This document shows positions 24,552 to 31,739 of a stretch of 64,000 nucleotides of DNA, in pieces. Under the pieces are notes generated by a model. It was not told where the DNA came from. It did not search any database and worked only from the letters and a program-made list of their open reading frames with translations. The position numbers and the translations under genes were made by a program. The stretch is from Myxococcales bacterium. Its GTDB lineage: Bacteria; Myxococcota_A; Polyangia; Haliangiales; Haliangiaceae. The number at the start of each line of letters is the position of its first letter. Positions within the stretch are counted from its first letter, which is position 1. Location: the NCBI GenBank assembly GCA_028287135.1, contig JAQBQE010000019.1, positions 1 to 64,000 of the forward strand, written 5' to 3'.

Positions 24552-25610
24552 ATGAGCCCTCGCGCCAGCTCCGGTCTGCACGCGCCGCAGCTTCCCGCGC
24601 GCGGCCTGATGACACTCGGCTGGTGCGGGCTCCTGGCGTGCGCCGTCCCCGAGCGGACCGAGACCGCCGCCCCGGAGCGTGCCACTGCCAGCACCGGCCC
24701 TCCCCCGGCGACCGGATCCGCGTCCGCCTCCGCGCCGCCCCCGAGCTGCATCGAGGAGGGGACGCCCTACGATCAGGCGACGCTACGCGAGCGGATCGCG
24801 TTCCTCGCGTCGCCCGAGCTCGACGGCCGGGTCCCCGGCAAGCCCGGTGACGAGCGTGCCCGCGCCTTCGTCACCGAGCGGTTCGCCTGCCTCGGCCTGC
24901 TCCCCGCCGGGACCGACGGCGCTCATGCGCAACCGTTCAGCGATGCCGGGGACGCGACTGCGAACGTGATCGGCTACATCGCCGGGACCGATCCGGTGGT
25001 CGGCGACGACATCATCGTGATCGGCGCCCACCACGATCATCTCGGTGGCGGGTACCTCGGTGCGAACGACAACGCGTCCGGCGTCGTGGCCCTGCTCGCG
25101 ATCGCGCAGGCCGTCCGGCAGCGACCGACCCCACCGCTTCGAACGATCGCGTTCGTTGCGTTCGGCGCGGAGGAGCGCGGAATGCGCGGCTCGGCGCACT
25201 TCGTCGCGCACATGCCGCCACAGTTGCCTCTCGCGAGGGTCGTACAGATGATCAACCTCGACATGGTCGGGAGCTCGGGCGGCTTCGTCGCGGCGATGGG
25301 CACGTTCCGCGGTCTCGCGGCGACCACCGTGATCGCCAAGCTCGACGATCACTATCCGAAGCTCAGGGTCGGTCTCGGTGGCGTCGCGCGCGGTTCGGAT
25401 CACGAACCGTTCTGCAAGCACGGCATCCCGTACGTGTTCTTCTGGACGCCCGATAGGCGCTGCTATCACGAGCGCTGTGACACGGCGGATCGCGTCGACT
25501 ATCCGCGGATGGCCGACATCGCGTCCCTCGCCGGTGAGCTCGCGGGCTCGCTCGCGGACTCCACGCTCGATCTCGCGGATCTCCGGGAGCGCCGCGGCTG
25601 CGGTCGCTAG
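24552..25610 (+). CDS. M28 family zinc metallopeptidase lipoprotein
   Basis: A 352-residue exported peptidase of family M28. Zinc-site motifs are complete: GAHHDH (His161), ANDNASG (Asp173), catalytic Glu207 with Glu208 in GAEERGMRG, 'NLDMVG' (Asp237) and a C-terminal His306 in CYHERCDT. The signal ends at a lipobox-like GLLAC (Cys30). Start choice is uncertain: ATG at 24552 and ATG at 24609 both fit a signal; no ribosome-binding site decides. Residues 31-65 are a Thr/Ala/Pro linker. It likely is an aminopeptidase acting at the outer membrane or outside. It overlaps the convergent DUF4259 gene by 4 bases. Confidence 0.88.
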   Translation: MSPRASSGLHAPQLPARGLMTLGWCGLLACAVPERTETAAPERATASTGPPPATGSASASAPPPSCIEEGTPYDQATLRERIAFLASPELDGRVPGKPGDERARAFVTERFACLGLLPAGTDGAHAQPFSDAGDATANVIGYIAGTDPVVGDDIIVIGAHHDHLGGGYLGANDNASGVVALLAIAQAVRQRPTPPLRTIAFVAFGAEERGMRGSAHFVAHMPPQLPLARVVQMINLDMVGSSGGFVAAMGTFRGLAATTVIAKLDDHYPKLRVGLGGVARGSDHEPFCKHGIPYVFFWTPDRRCYHERCDTADRVDYPRMADIASLAGELAGSLADSTLDLADLRERRGCGR

Positions 25611-26005
25611 CCGGCGACGCGCTTGCGCAGGTCCTGGACCGACGCACGCCACGCCTGATCCCGGGCCCACAGCATCGCGAGCTCGGATCCAGCAACCACG
25701 CGATCGAGGACGAACGTCGCGAGCTTCACCAGATCCGGTGATGGCTTGACTGGATGAGCGCGCACCCACTCATCCACGACCTTCGTGTTCGCGTCGCGAC
25801 GACCCGCGCGGCCCTGCAGCCGAGCGATCACCTCGCACGCGGCCACGGCCTCCGCGCTCAGTCCGACGTCGAGCTCGTCGTCATCGACCTCGTCTGCCGA
25901 GCTCAACGTATTGTGGACAAACGTCAGGTCGCTCGCGTCGCTGAGATCGTTGGTCCAGTCGCACGCCGGATCGTTATCGAACGCACCCGTTCCCCAAGCA
26001 CCCAT
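25607..26005 (-). CDS. DUF4259 domain protein
   Basis: A 132-residue cytoplasmic protein whose N-terminus MGAWGTGAFDNDPACDW is the signature of DUF4259. The rest is helical and acidic ('EVDDDELDVGLSAEAV', 'DLVKLATFVLDRVV'). The ATG at 26005 is chosen because family members start exactly at MGAWG; six further codons upstream (GTG at 26023) are a Met/Gly repeat. Function unknown; some members sit near toxin-immunity genes, but no toxin is seen here. It is divergent from the CULT gene with 69 bp between. Confidence 0.82.
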   Translation of the reverse strand: MGAWGTGAFDNDPACDWTNDLSDASDLTFVHNTLSSADEVDDDELDVGLSAEAVAACEVIARLQGRAGRRDANTKVVDEWVRAHPVKPSPDLVKLATFVLDRVVAGSELAMLWARDQAWRASVQDLRKRVAG

Positions 26006-26074
26006 GCCCGTCCCCATTCCCATGCGCGGTCATTACCGGTTCGCGCAGTCTCGCGTCAAGTAGAGTGTGCAGGC

Positions 26075-26425
26075 GTGGCGAAGGAAGATCCGGATCTCGC
26101 GCCTTCGATCGTTCACACGGACGATGACGCGATCCGCTGTAACGTTTGCGATCATCGAATCACCGACGCTGCGTACCGTACCGCTCGTAGCGGCGCGCAC
26201 GAGCACACGTTCGTCAACCCGCATGGCATCGCGCATCACATCGGGTGCTTCGTCACAGCGCCTGGCTGCGTGCACGTCGGTGCGACCGAGTCAGCGTTCT
26301 CGTGGTTTCCGGGCTGGTCGTGGCAGATCGCGATCTGCCAGCGCTGCCACACACACCTCGGCTGGATTTTTCGTTGTGGAGGGGAGCAATTCCACGCCCT
26401 CATCCTCGCGGCGCTGCGGAGCTGA
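26075..26425 (+). CDS. Cereblon-type CULT domain protein
   Basis: A 116-residue single-domain protein matching the CULT domain, the thalidomide-binding fold of cereblon. Zinc ligands are Cys22/Cys25 (CNVC) and Cys88/Cys91 (CQRC). The aromatic cage is Trp77, Trp83, Trp97 plus Phe99 (SWFPGWSWQ, HLGWIF). The spacing W-6-W-5-C-3-C-6-W-2-F is the same as in human cereblon W380, W386, C391, C394, W400, F402. Bacterial CULT proteins of this size bind uracil-like and cyclic imide ligands in vitro, so a small-molecule or C-terminal cyclic-imide reader is expected. GTG at 26075 is the only start that gives the family length. The next gene starts 20 bp later. Confidence 0.88.
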   Translation: MAKEDPDLAPSIVHTDDDAIRCNVCDHRITDAAYRTARSGAHEHTFVNPHGIAHHIGCFVTAPGCVHVGATESAFSWFPGWSWQIAICQRCHTHLGWIFRCGGEQFHALILAALRS

Positions 26426-26445
26426 CTTGTACCCTGGTGCGCGAC

Positions 26446-27702
26446 ATGCGCATCGCTGTGATCAGCTGCGTGGTGCTGATCTGCAGCCTGGTGCAGGCTG
26501 CGCCACCCGCCCGGCTGCGGGTCGCGATCCAGTGCGAGGAGGAGGGACGGACGAAGGCGTGCCCGGCGTTCCTCCTCGGGTTCGTGGACTCGCACGAGGT
26601 CCTGCTGAGCTCACCACGCGCGACCGCCGAGGTGATCGTCTACGTCACGGCCAGTGAGGTCGCGCTCGTCGACCGCGTGCACCTGCGCTTCGTCAGCACC
26701 GTGACCGGCGTGCCGGCGGTGATCGAGATCGATACCGACCTCGACACCCGTGCCAGCGATGACGCGCAGCGTGCGCAGCTCGAGCCCGCGTTCCTGCGAG
26801 GCATCGCACTCCACGTCGCGGTGCGTCACCCCGCGTCGGTCACCGTCGCGCTCAGCGAGCCGAAGGAGCTGGCGGTCGCCGAGGCCGACACCACGCCGTG
26901 GGGCATCGCGTTCGCGTTCGGTGCGTCGGGTAATCGCACCGAACGCTTCAAGGCCTACGCGGGCTTTGCGGAGGTCGGCCTGGTCCGGATGACGCAGGGG
27001 CTGCGGCTCGAGGCGACGGCCACGTCGAGCGGGAACCTCAACCGGCAGCCCGCCCTCGTTCTCGACGACGGCACCGAGGTCTCGCTCGACACCGAGCAGT
27101 GGAGCGTCGGTGGCGGGACCGAGGCCGCGTGGCTGTACGACGACCGCTGGTCGTTCGGTGGCAAGGCGCAGATCTCACGCGATGATCCGAAGAGCCAGTT
27201 CCGCTACGCCTCGAGTGCGCGCGCAGGCGTCGAGTGGGACAACTACGCCGCCGACGATCCGCGAGGGAATCGCCTGGCGGTCATGTACTACGCGGGCTAC
27301 CAGGCCGAGCGTTACAACCTGCGTAACGTGATCGGCGAGCGCTTCGCCCACTACCCGGTGCACGGCCTCGTCGTGAGTGGAACGCTTCGCAAGGACACCG
27401 TCGCGTTCGGCCTCTCGCTCTCGGCGGGCAGCCAGATGTTCGATCCACAGCGACGCCACCACGTCTCCGCCTCGCCGTTCGTCGACATCCAGCTCGGCGG
27501 TCACGTCGACCTCAGCGTGTCGTTCTCGATCACCAAGCGCGAGATGCCCGCACCCGACGAGACGTTGATCGATCCGCTCGACTTCGAGCAGCAGTCGCGG
27601 CTGTCGTTCGCCGAACCGCTGTCGATGAATGGCTCGCTGAACGTGACGATCCACTGGGACCACACCAACGGCGCACGCAACGATCGATTCTCGGATCTCT
27701 GA
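26446..27702 (+). CDS. Predicted outer-membrane beta-barrel protein
   Basis: A 418-residue exported protein with signal peptide MRIAVISCVVLICSLVQA. Residues about 20-150 form a small soluble domain with strands such as 'AEVIVYVTASEVALVDRVHL'. From about residue 160 there are many amphipathic strands ending with aromatic residues ('GIAFAFGASGN', 'SFGGKAQISRDD', 'RLAVMYYAGYQAERY', 'GSLNVTIHWDH'), as in DUF481-type barrels. The last residues do not end in Phe. It begins 20 bp after the CULT gene and may share its transcript. It abuts the convergent RNB gene. Confidence 0.68.
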   Translation: MRIAVISCVVLICSLVQAAPPARLRVAIQCEEEGRTKACPAFLLGFVDSHEVLLSSPRATAEVIVYVTASEVALVDRVHLRFVSTVTGVPAVIEIDTDLDTRASDDAQRAQLEPAFLRGIALHVAVRHPASVTVALSEPKELAVAEADTTPWGIAFAFGASGNRTERFKAYAGFAEVGLVRMTQGLRLEATATSSGNLNRQPALVLDDGTEVSLDTEQWSVGGGTEAAWLYDDRWSFGGKAQISRDDPKSQFRYASSARAGVEWDNYAADDPRGNRLAVMYYAGYQAERYNLRNVIGERFAHYPVHGLVVSGTLRKDTVAFGLSLSAGSQMFDPQRRHHVSASPFVDIQLGGHVDLSVSFSITKREMPAPDETLIDPLDFEQQSRLSFAEPLSMNGSLNVTIHWDHTNGARNDRFSDL

Positions 27703-29154
27703 TCAGATCGCCGCGAAGTCGATGAAGCCGCGCTGCGGATTCGTATCGACCAGGCGCACGCGCACCTTGTCGCCGACATCGAGACCACGCTCGCCGGTGA
27801 CCACGCGGCCCTCGGCAGGTGGCCGGAACAGGCGCGCGTACGTCCCCTTCGGCGTCGCGCCGGTGATGACGCCGTCGAACTCGTCGCCGATGCGCGACGA
27901 CAGCAGCACCGCTGCCGCGACCTTGCGCATCGTCCGCTCGACCTTGCGCGCCGCATTCTCACGCTCGGTGCAGTGCGCCGCGATCGCGGTCAGCTCGTCG
28001 TCCGAGTAGGGCTGGCGCTCCTTGCGCGCCGCCGCCTTGAGCAGGCGCTGCGTGATCAGATCGGGATAGCGGCGATTCGGCGCCGTCGAGTGCGCGTAGT
28101 CCTCGACCGCCAGGCCGAAGTGACCGGTGTCTGGATCGGCCGCGCGCTGCAGCACGTACTCACCGGGCCCGAGCAGCTTGACCACCGAGAGCGAGAGATC
28201 CGCGAACCGCGTCGGATCCGTCTGCCGCCGCTCGGCGAGGAAGTCCGACAGCGCCGGCGCATCCGGCTCCACCGGCAGCGTCGCGCCCATGATGCGGGCG
28301 AGCTCGACGATCCGATCCCAGCGCTTCGGTGCGCGCACCACGCGGCGGATCGACGAGTAGCCTGCGGACTCGAGGAACTTCGCGGTCGCGCCGTTCGCCC
28401 CGATCATGAGATCTTCGACCAGCTCGCGCGCACGGTTCTTGTGCGTCAGCACGAGATCGACGATCCGGCCGTCCTTGGTCACCGGTCGCGCCTCGATGGT
28501 CTCGAGGTCGAGCGCACCCTTCTCGTAGCGATGCTTGCGCAGCCGCTGTGCGACCTCGTCGTGCAGCACGACCTGGTCCGCGATCACGGTATCCTCGGGC
28601 GGCGGGCCCGCCTCCTCGAGCCACGCGCCGACCTTCTCGTAGACCAGCTTCGCGTGGTTGCGCACGAGCGCCGGATAGATCCGCGTGGCGCGGTCGTCCA
28701 GGGAGCCGTCCTCGCGGATGATCATCTCGGTCACGATCACGAGCCGGTCGACATCCGGCAGCAGGCTCGTGCGATCGGTCGACAGCTCCTCGGGGAGCAT
28801 CGGAAAGATATGGACGCCGGTGTACAGCGTCGCCGTGTTGGTCCGAGCGTAGACATCGACCGGCGAGTCGCGCGGCACCAGTGCGTCGACATCGGCGATC
28901 CCGATCATCATGCGGATCGCGCCGCCCTCGAGCCGCTCGGCGACCTCGACCTGATCGAGATCACGCGAATCGTGGTTGTCGATCGACGACCACGGGAGGC
29001 GACGGAGATCCTCGACGCCGTCGACCGGATCCTCTTCCGCGAACGTGCGCTCGATCCCGTTCGGCATCTCGGGATCGAAGCCGTTCTCGGTCAGCACGCG
29101 GCGTGCAATCGCAACCAGGTCGAGATCGTTACCGTTGCCGCCTCGGTGGTTCAT
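27703..29154 (-). CDS. RNB-domain ribonuclease (RNase II/R type, short form)
   Basis: A 483-residue RNase II-family protein without the N-terminal cold-shock domains of RNase R. The catalytic cluster reads SIDNHDSRDLDQ: Asp59, Asp65 and Asp67 match E. coli RNase II D201, D207 and D209, while the fourth Asp is Gln68. Further RNB marks are 'TLYTGVHIFPMLPEELS', 'AHSTAPNRRYPDLITQRLL' and a C-terminal S1-like barrel from about residue 410 ('GDEFDGVITGATPKGTYARL', 'VGDKVRVRLVDTN'). The enzyme would degrade RNA 3' to 5'. The same D-to-Q form occurs, to my memory, in other RNB subfamilies. ATG at 29154. Confidence 0.88.
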   Translation of the reverse strand: MNHRGGNGNDLDLVAIARRVLTENGFDPEMPNGIERTFAEEDPVDGVEDLRRLPWSSIDNHDSRDLDQVEVAERLEGGAIRMMIGIADVDALVPRDSPVDVYARTNTATLYTGVHIFPMLPEELSTDRTSLLPDVDRLVIVTEMIIREDGSLDDRATRIYPALVRNHAKLVYEKVGAWLEEAGPPPEDTVIADQVVLHDEVAQRLRKHRYEKGALDLETIEARPVTKDGRIVDLVLTHKNRARELVEDLMIGANGATAKFLESAGYSSIRRVVRAPKRWDRIVELARIMGATLPVEPDAPALSDFLAERRQTDPTRFADLSLSVVKLLGPGEYVLQRAADPDTGHFGLAVEDYAHSTAPNRRYPDLITQRLLKAAARKERQPYSDDELTAIAAHCTERENAARKVERTMRKVAAAVLLSSRIGDEFDGVITGATPKGTYARLFRPPAEGRVVTGERGLDVGDKVRVRLVDTNPQRGFIDFAAI

Positions 29155-29185
29155 CCGACGACCTTACGTCGCCGTGGTTCTCGCG

Positions 29186-29572
29186 TCAGGCGGTGATCGC
29201 GGCGATCTGCTGAGTGAGCCGCTTCTGCGGCTCGCTCGGCTCGACGGTCTGCATCGCGACGAGCGTGGCGAGGTCACCCTCGACCTGCATCTCGCCCGCG
29301 AGGAACGCATGGACGCCGGCCGCAGCGTCACCCTCGACGAAGATCTTGCGAGCGAGCGGCTCCGCGATCGTGAGCGAGGTCGGCGCACCGTCGCGATGGC
29401 CCTGCGAGAACAGACCATCCTCGAGATAGACCTTGGCGTTGCCCGTCGGCGAGGTGACCGTGACGTTGACCCTGGCGGCCTTCATCGCCGCAGGGATCTG
29501 GAGATCACCGGCCCGGGCGATCAGCTCGTCGACCTGGGCAAACCATCCGGGAGATAGGAACGCGTGGCGCAT
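29186..29572 (-). CDS. SCP2 sterol-binding-like domain protein
   Basis: A 128-residue single-domain protein of the SCP2 fold. Beta strands 'NVTVTSPTGNAKVYLEDG' and 'APTSLTIAEPLARKIFVEGD' lead to the family signature AFLAGEMQVEGDL (about residues 90-102), where SCP2 proteins have 'a-fm-sGkl-v-GDl'. Such proteins bind lipids or acyl-CoA in a hydrophobic cavity; the ligand here is unknown. It is divergent from the LigD-type polymerase gene by 31 bp and follows RNB on the same strand with a 31-bp gap. Confidence 0.82.
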   Translation of the reverse strand: MRHAFLSPGWFAQVDELIARAGDLQIPAAMKAARVNVTVTSPTGNAKVYLEDGLFSQGHRDGAPTSLTIAEPLARKIFVEGDAAAGVHAFLAGEMQVEGDLATLVAMQTVEPSEPQKRLTQQIAAITA

Positions 29573-29603
29573 GCCCCGTCATATCTCACGTTACAGTCCC
29601 TGC

Positions 29604-30503
29604 GTGGAGTACCGGTTCGGCGACATCACCGTCGCGTGCACCAACACGGACCGGGTGGTGTTTCCGGACGCCGGGATCACGAAGGGCGAGGTGATCGCCT
29701 ACTACCACGACGTCGCCGACGTGATGCTGCCCGAGCTGCGCGGTCGGCCGCTGACCGTCGAGCGCTTCACCAAGGGCGTCGAGAAGGGCGGCTTCTACCA
29801 GAAGCACGTGCAGAAGCACTATCCGCCCTGGATCGATCGCGCCGAGCTCGGGGGGAAGACCCGGGTGGTTTATCCGATCTGCAACGATGCCGCGAGCCTC
29901 GTGTATCTCGCCAACCAGGGCGGGTTCGTGTTCCACGTCTGGACCAGCCGCCGCCATGCTCCAGACCATCCCGACGAGCTCGTGTTCGATCTCGATCCGC
30001 CCGAGGGTCGGTTCGATCTGGTCCAGCGCACCGCTGTGCTGCTCCACGAGCTGTTCGACCAGCTCGAGCTACCTGCGTTCGTCAAGATCACCGGCTCCAA
30101 GGGGCTGCATGTGGTCGCGCCGCTCGATGGCCGCGCGACGTTCGATCAGGTCGCCACCCTCGCGCATGGCATGTCCGCCCTGCTGTGCGAGCGCCACCCC
30201 GACCTGCTGACGACCGAGTTCTACAAGAAGGATCGCAAGGGTCGGCTGTTCCTCGACATGATGCGAAATGCTTTTGGTGCGACGATCGTGGCGCCGTACT
30301 CGTTGCGCGGTCGAGCAGGCGCACCGGTCTCCGCGCCGATCCACTGGGACGAGCTCGCCACGATCACTCCGGACGCGATTCGCTTGCGGGACGTTCGGAG
30401 ACGGCTCGATCAGCGCGGGGATCCGTGGAGCGGCCTTCGTGGCCAGCTGGGGTCGATCGAGGCTGCGCAGTGCGTACTTCACGGTATCCGCGCCCCGTCA
30501 TGA
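29604..30503 (+). CDS. Stand-alone LigD-type DNA polymerase/primase domain
   Basis: A 299-residue archaeo-eukaryotic primase-type polymerase like the PolDom of bacterial LigD. Metal-binding Asp129 and Asp131 (VFDLDPPEG), the nucleotide-binding motif ITGSKGLHVV (Ser165, Lys166, His169) and the third carboxylate Asp218 (LFLDMMRNAFG) are all present. The N-terminus has the family pattern 'KHVQKHYPPWI' and 'NDAASLVYLANQG'. In LigD this domain fills gaps and adds ribonucleotides during end joining. No Ku or ligase domain gene is in the window, so partners must lie elsewhere. GTG at 29604 fits the family start. Confidence 0.9.
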   Translation: MEYRFGDITVACTNTDRVVFPDAGITKGEVIAYYHDVADVMLPELRGRPLTVERFTKGVEKGGFYQKHVQKHYPPWIDRAELGGKTRVVYPICNDAASLVYLANQGGFVFHVWTSRRHAPDHPDELVFDLDPPEGRFDLVQRTAVLLHELFDQLELPAFVKITGSKGLHVVAPLDGRATFDQVATLAHGMSALLCERHPDLLTTEFYKKDRKGRLFLDMMRNAFGATIVAPYSLRGRAGAPVSAPIHWDELATITPDAIRLRDVRRRLDQRGDPWSGLRGQLGSIEAAQCVLHGIRAPS

Positions 30504-30674
30504 AAGACCTCGTCGGTACCAGCGTGGTTCTGACCACGGCGCGACCAATGCCCTTACGCGCCCCTCACGGCACGCACTGTTACGCACTGCTAAGCCGCGC
30601 CGGTCGTCTCGGTAGGATCGGGCATGATGCAACGCGCTCGATCTGGAGCCCGCACCAGTGAGGGGACGAACTTG

Positions 30675-31739
30675 ATGATTCCAACGGAACCAGTCGGCAG
30701 CATCCCCCGTCCCCCGGAGCTGATCGAGGCGGTCGCGGCCAACGGCGGCAACGCCGATGACCCCGCGCTCGAGCCGCTGTTCAAGGCCGCGATTCGCGAC
30801 ACGATCTCCCGGTTCGAGGCGACCGGCTCGCCCGTGATCACCGACGGCGAGCAGCGCAAGTATCACAACTTCTACGACTACTGCGTTCACGGCCTCCCGA
30901 ACATGGCCCCGGACGGCTTCAAGATCCCGTTCGCAGCGGGACACACGCGCCGGATGCCGCGACTGACCACCGCACCGTTCCGCTACAAGGAGTACGGCGA
31001 TCACTACCTCGAGGTCGCGAAGAGCTACACGAAGATCCCGGTCAAGCAGGCCGTGATCTCACCGTCGGCGCTGAGCCTGCTGTATCCGGTCGAGGGGATC
31101 CCCGGGTACACGCGTGATCAGTTCATCGATGACCTGATGACGGAGCACGTGGGCGAGGTACGCCGCTGTCTGGAGAAAGGTGCGCACGCCGTCCAGCTCG
31201 ACTTCACCGAGGGTCGCCTCGCGGTCAAGCTCGACCCGACGGGCACGCTGCTGGCGAGCTTCATCGATCTCAACAACCTCGCGCTCTCGCGGTTCTCCGC
31301 CGAGGAGCGCAAGCGGATCGGTGTCCACACCTGTCCAGGTGGAGATCGCGATTCGACGCATAGCGCGGATGTCGGGTACGACGAGCTGCTGCCGAGCTTG
31401 CTCCGGCTGAACGTCACGAACTTCTACGTGGCGCTCGCCGGCGAGAAGGATCGCAAGCGTGTCCTCAAGGTGATCCGCGAGCACCTGTCGCCCGGGCAAC
31501 GGATCTTCGTCGGTGTGGTCTCCCCGATCGATCCGCACGTCGACACCCCCGAGGAGGTCCGCGATCGGGTCCTCGAGGCGGCCGAGTACATCCCGCTCGA
31601 TCAGCTCGGCACGACCGACGACTGCGGATTCTCGCCGTTCAGCGATGACACCTCGACGTCGCGCGACAAGGCGTTCGCCAAGATCGCCGCACGCGTGAAG
31701 GGGACCGCGCTCGCGTCCGAGGTTCTCGGCAGGAGCTGA
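30675..31739 (+). CDS. MetE C-terminal-like, cobalamin-independent methyltransferase
   Basis: A 354-residue UROD/MetE-fold protein equal in length to the catalytic half of MetE. The N-terminal signature PTEPVGSIPRP, 'ITDGEQRKYHNFYDY', then the zinc-site region VHTCPGGD (His, Cys) and the C-terminal TTDDCGFSPF with a second Cys are present. Single-domain members transfer methyl groups from methyltetrahydrofolate or other donors to thiols. Whether homocysteine is the acceptor is unknown. The ATG at 30675 has an aggggac site upstream. Its stop overlaps the ATG of the hybrid kinase gene (TGATG at 31737-31741), which is an unusual coupling. Confidence 0.85.
   Translation: MIPTEPVGSIPRPPELIEAVAANGGNADDPALEPLFKAAIRDTISRFEATGSPVITDGEQRKYHNFYDYCVHGLPNMAPDGFKIPFAAGHTRRMPRLTTAPFRYKEYGDHYLEVAKSYTKIPVKQAVISPSALSLLYPVEGIPGYTRDQFIDDLMTEHVGEVRRCLEKGAHAVQLDFTEGRLAVKLDPTGTLLASFIDLNNLALSRFSAEERKRIGVHTCPGGDRDSTHSADVGYDELLPSLLRLNVTNFYVALAGEKDRKRVLKVIREHLSPGQRIFVGVVSPIDPHVDTPEEVRDRVLEAAEYIPLDQLGTTDDCGFSPFSDDTSTSRDKAFAKIAARVKGTALASEVLGRS

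Noticed and set aside
23440..24615. Longer 391-codon version of the lipoprotein at 23440-24342
   Set aside because: The extra 91 upstream codons have no coding character and would bury the signal peptide and lipobox.
27973..29196. A 407-codon plus-strand frame
   Set aside because: Antisense to the RNB gene; no motif, Arg/His/Asp-rich composition.
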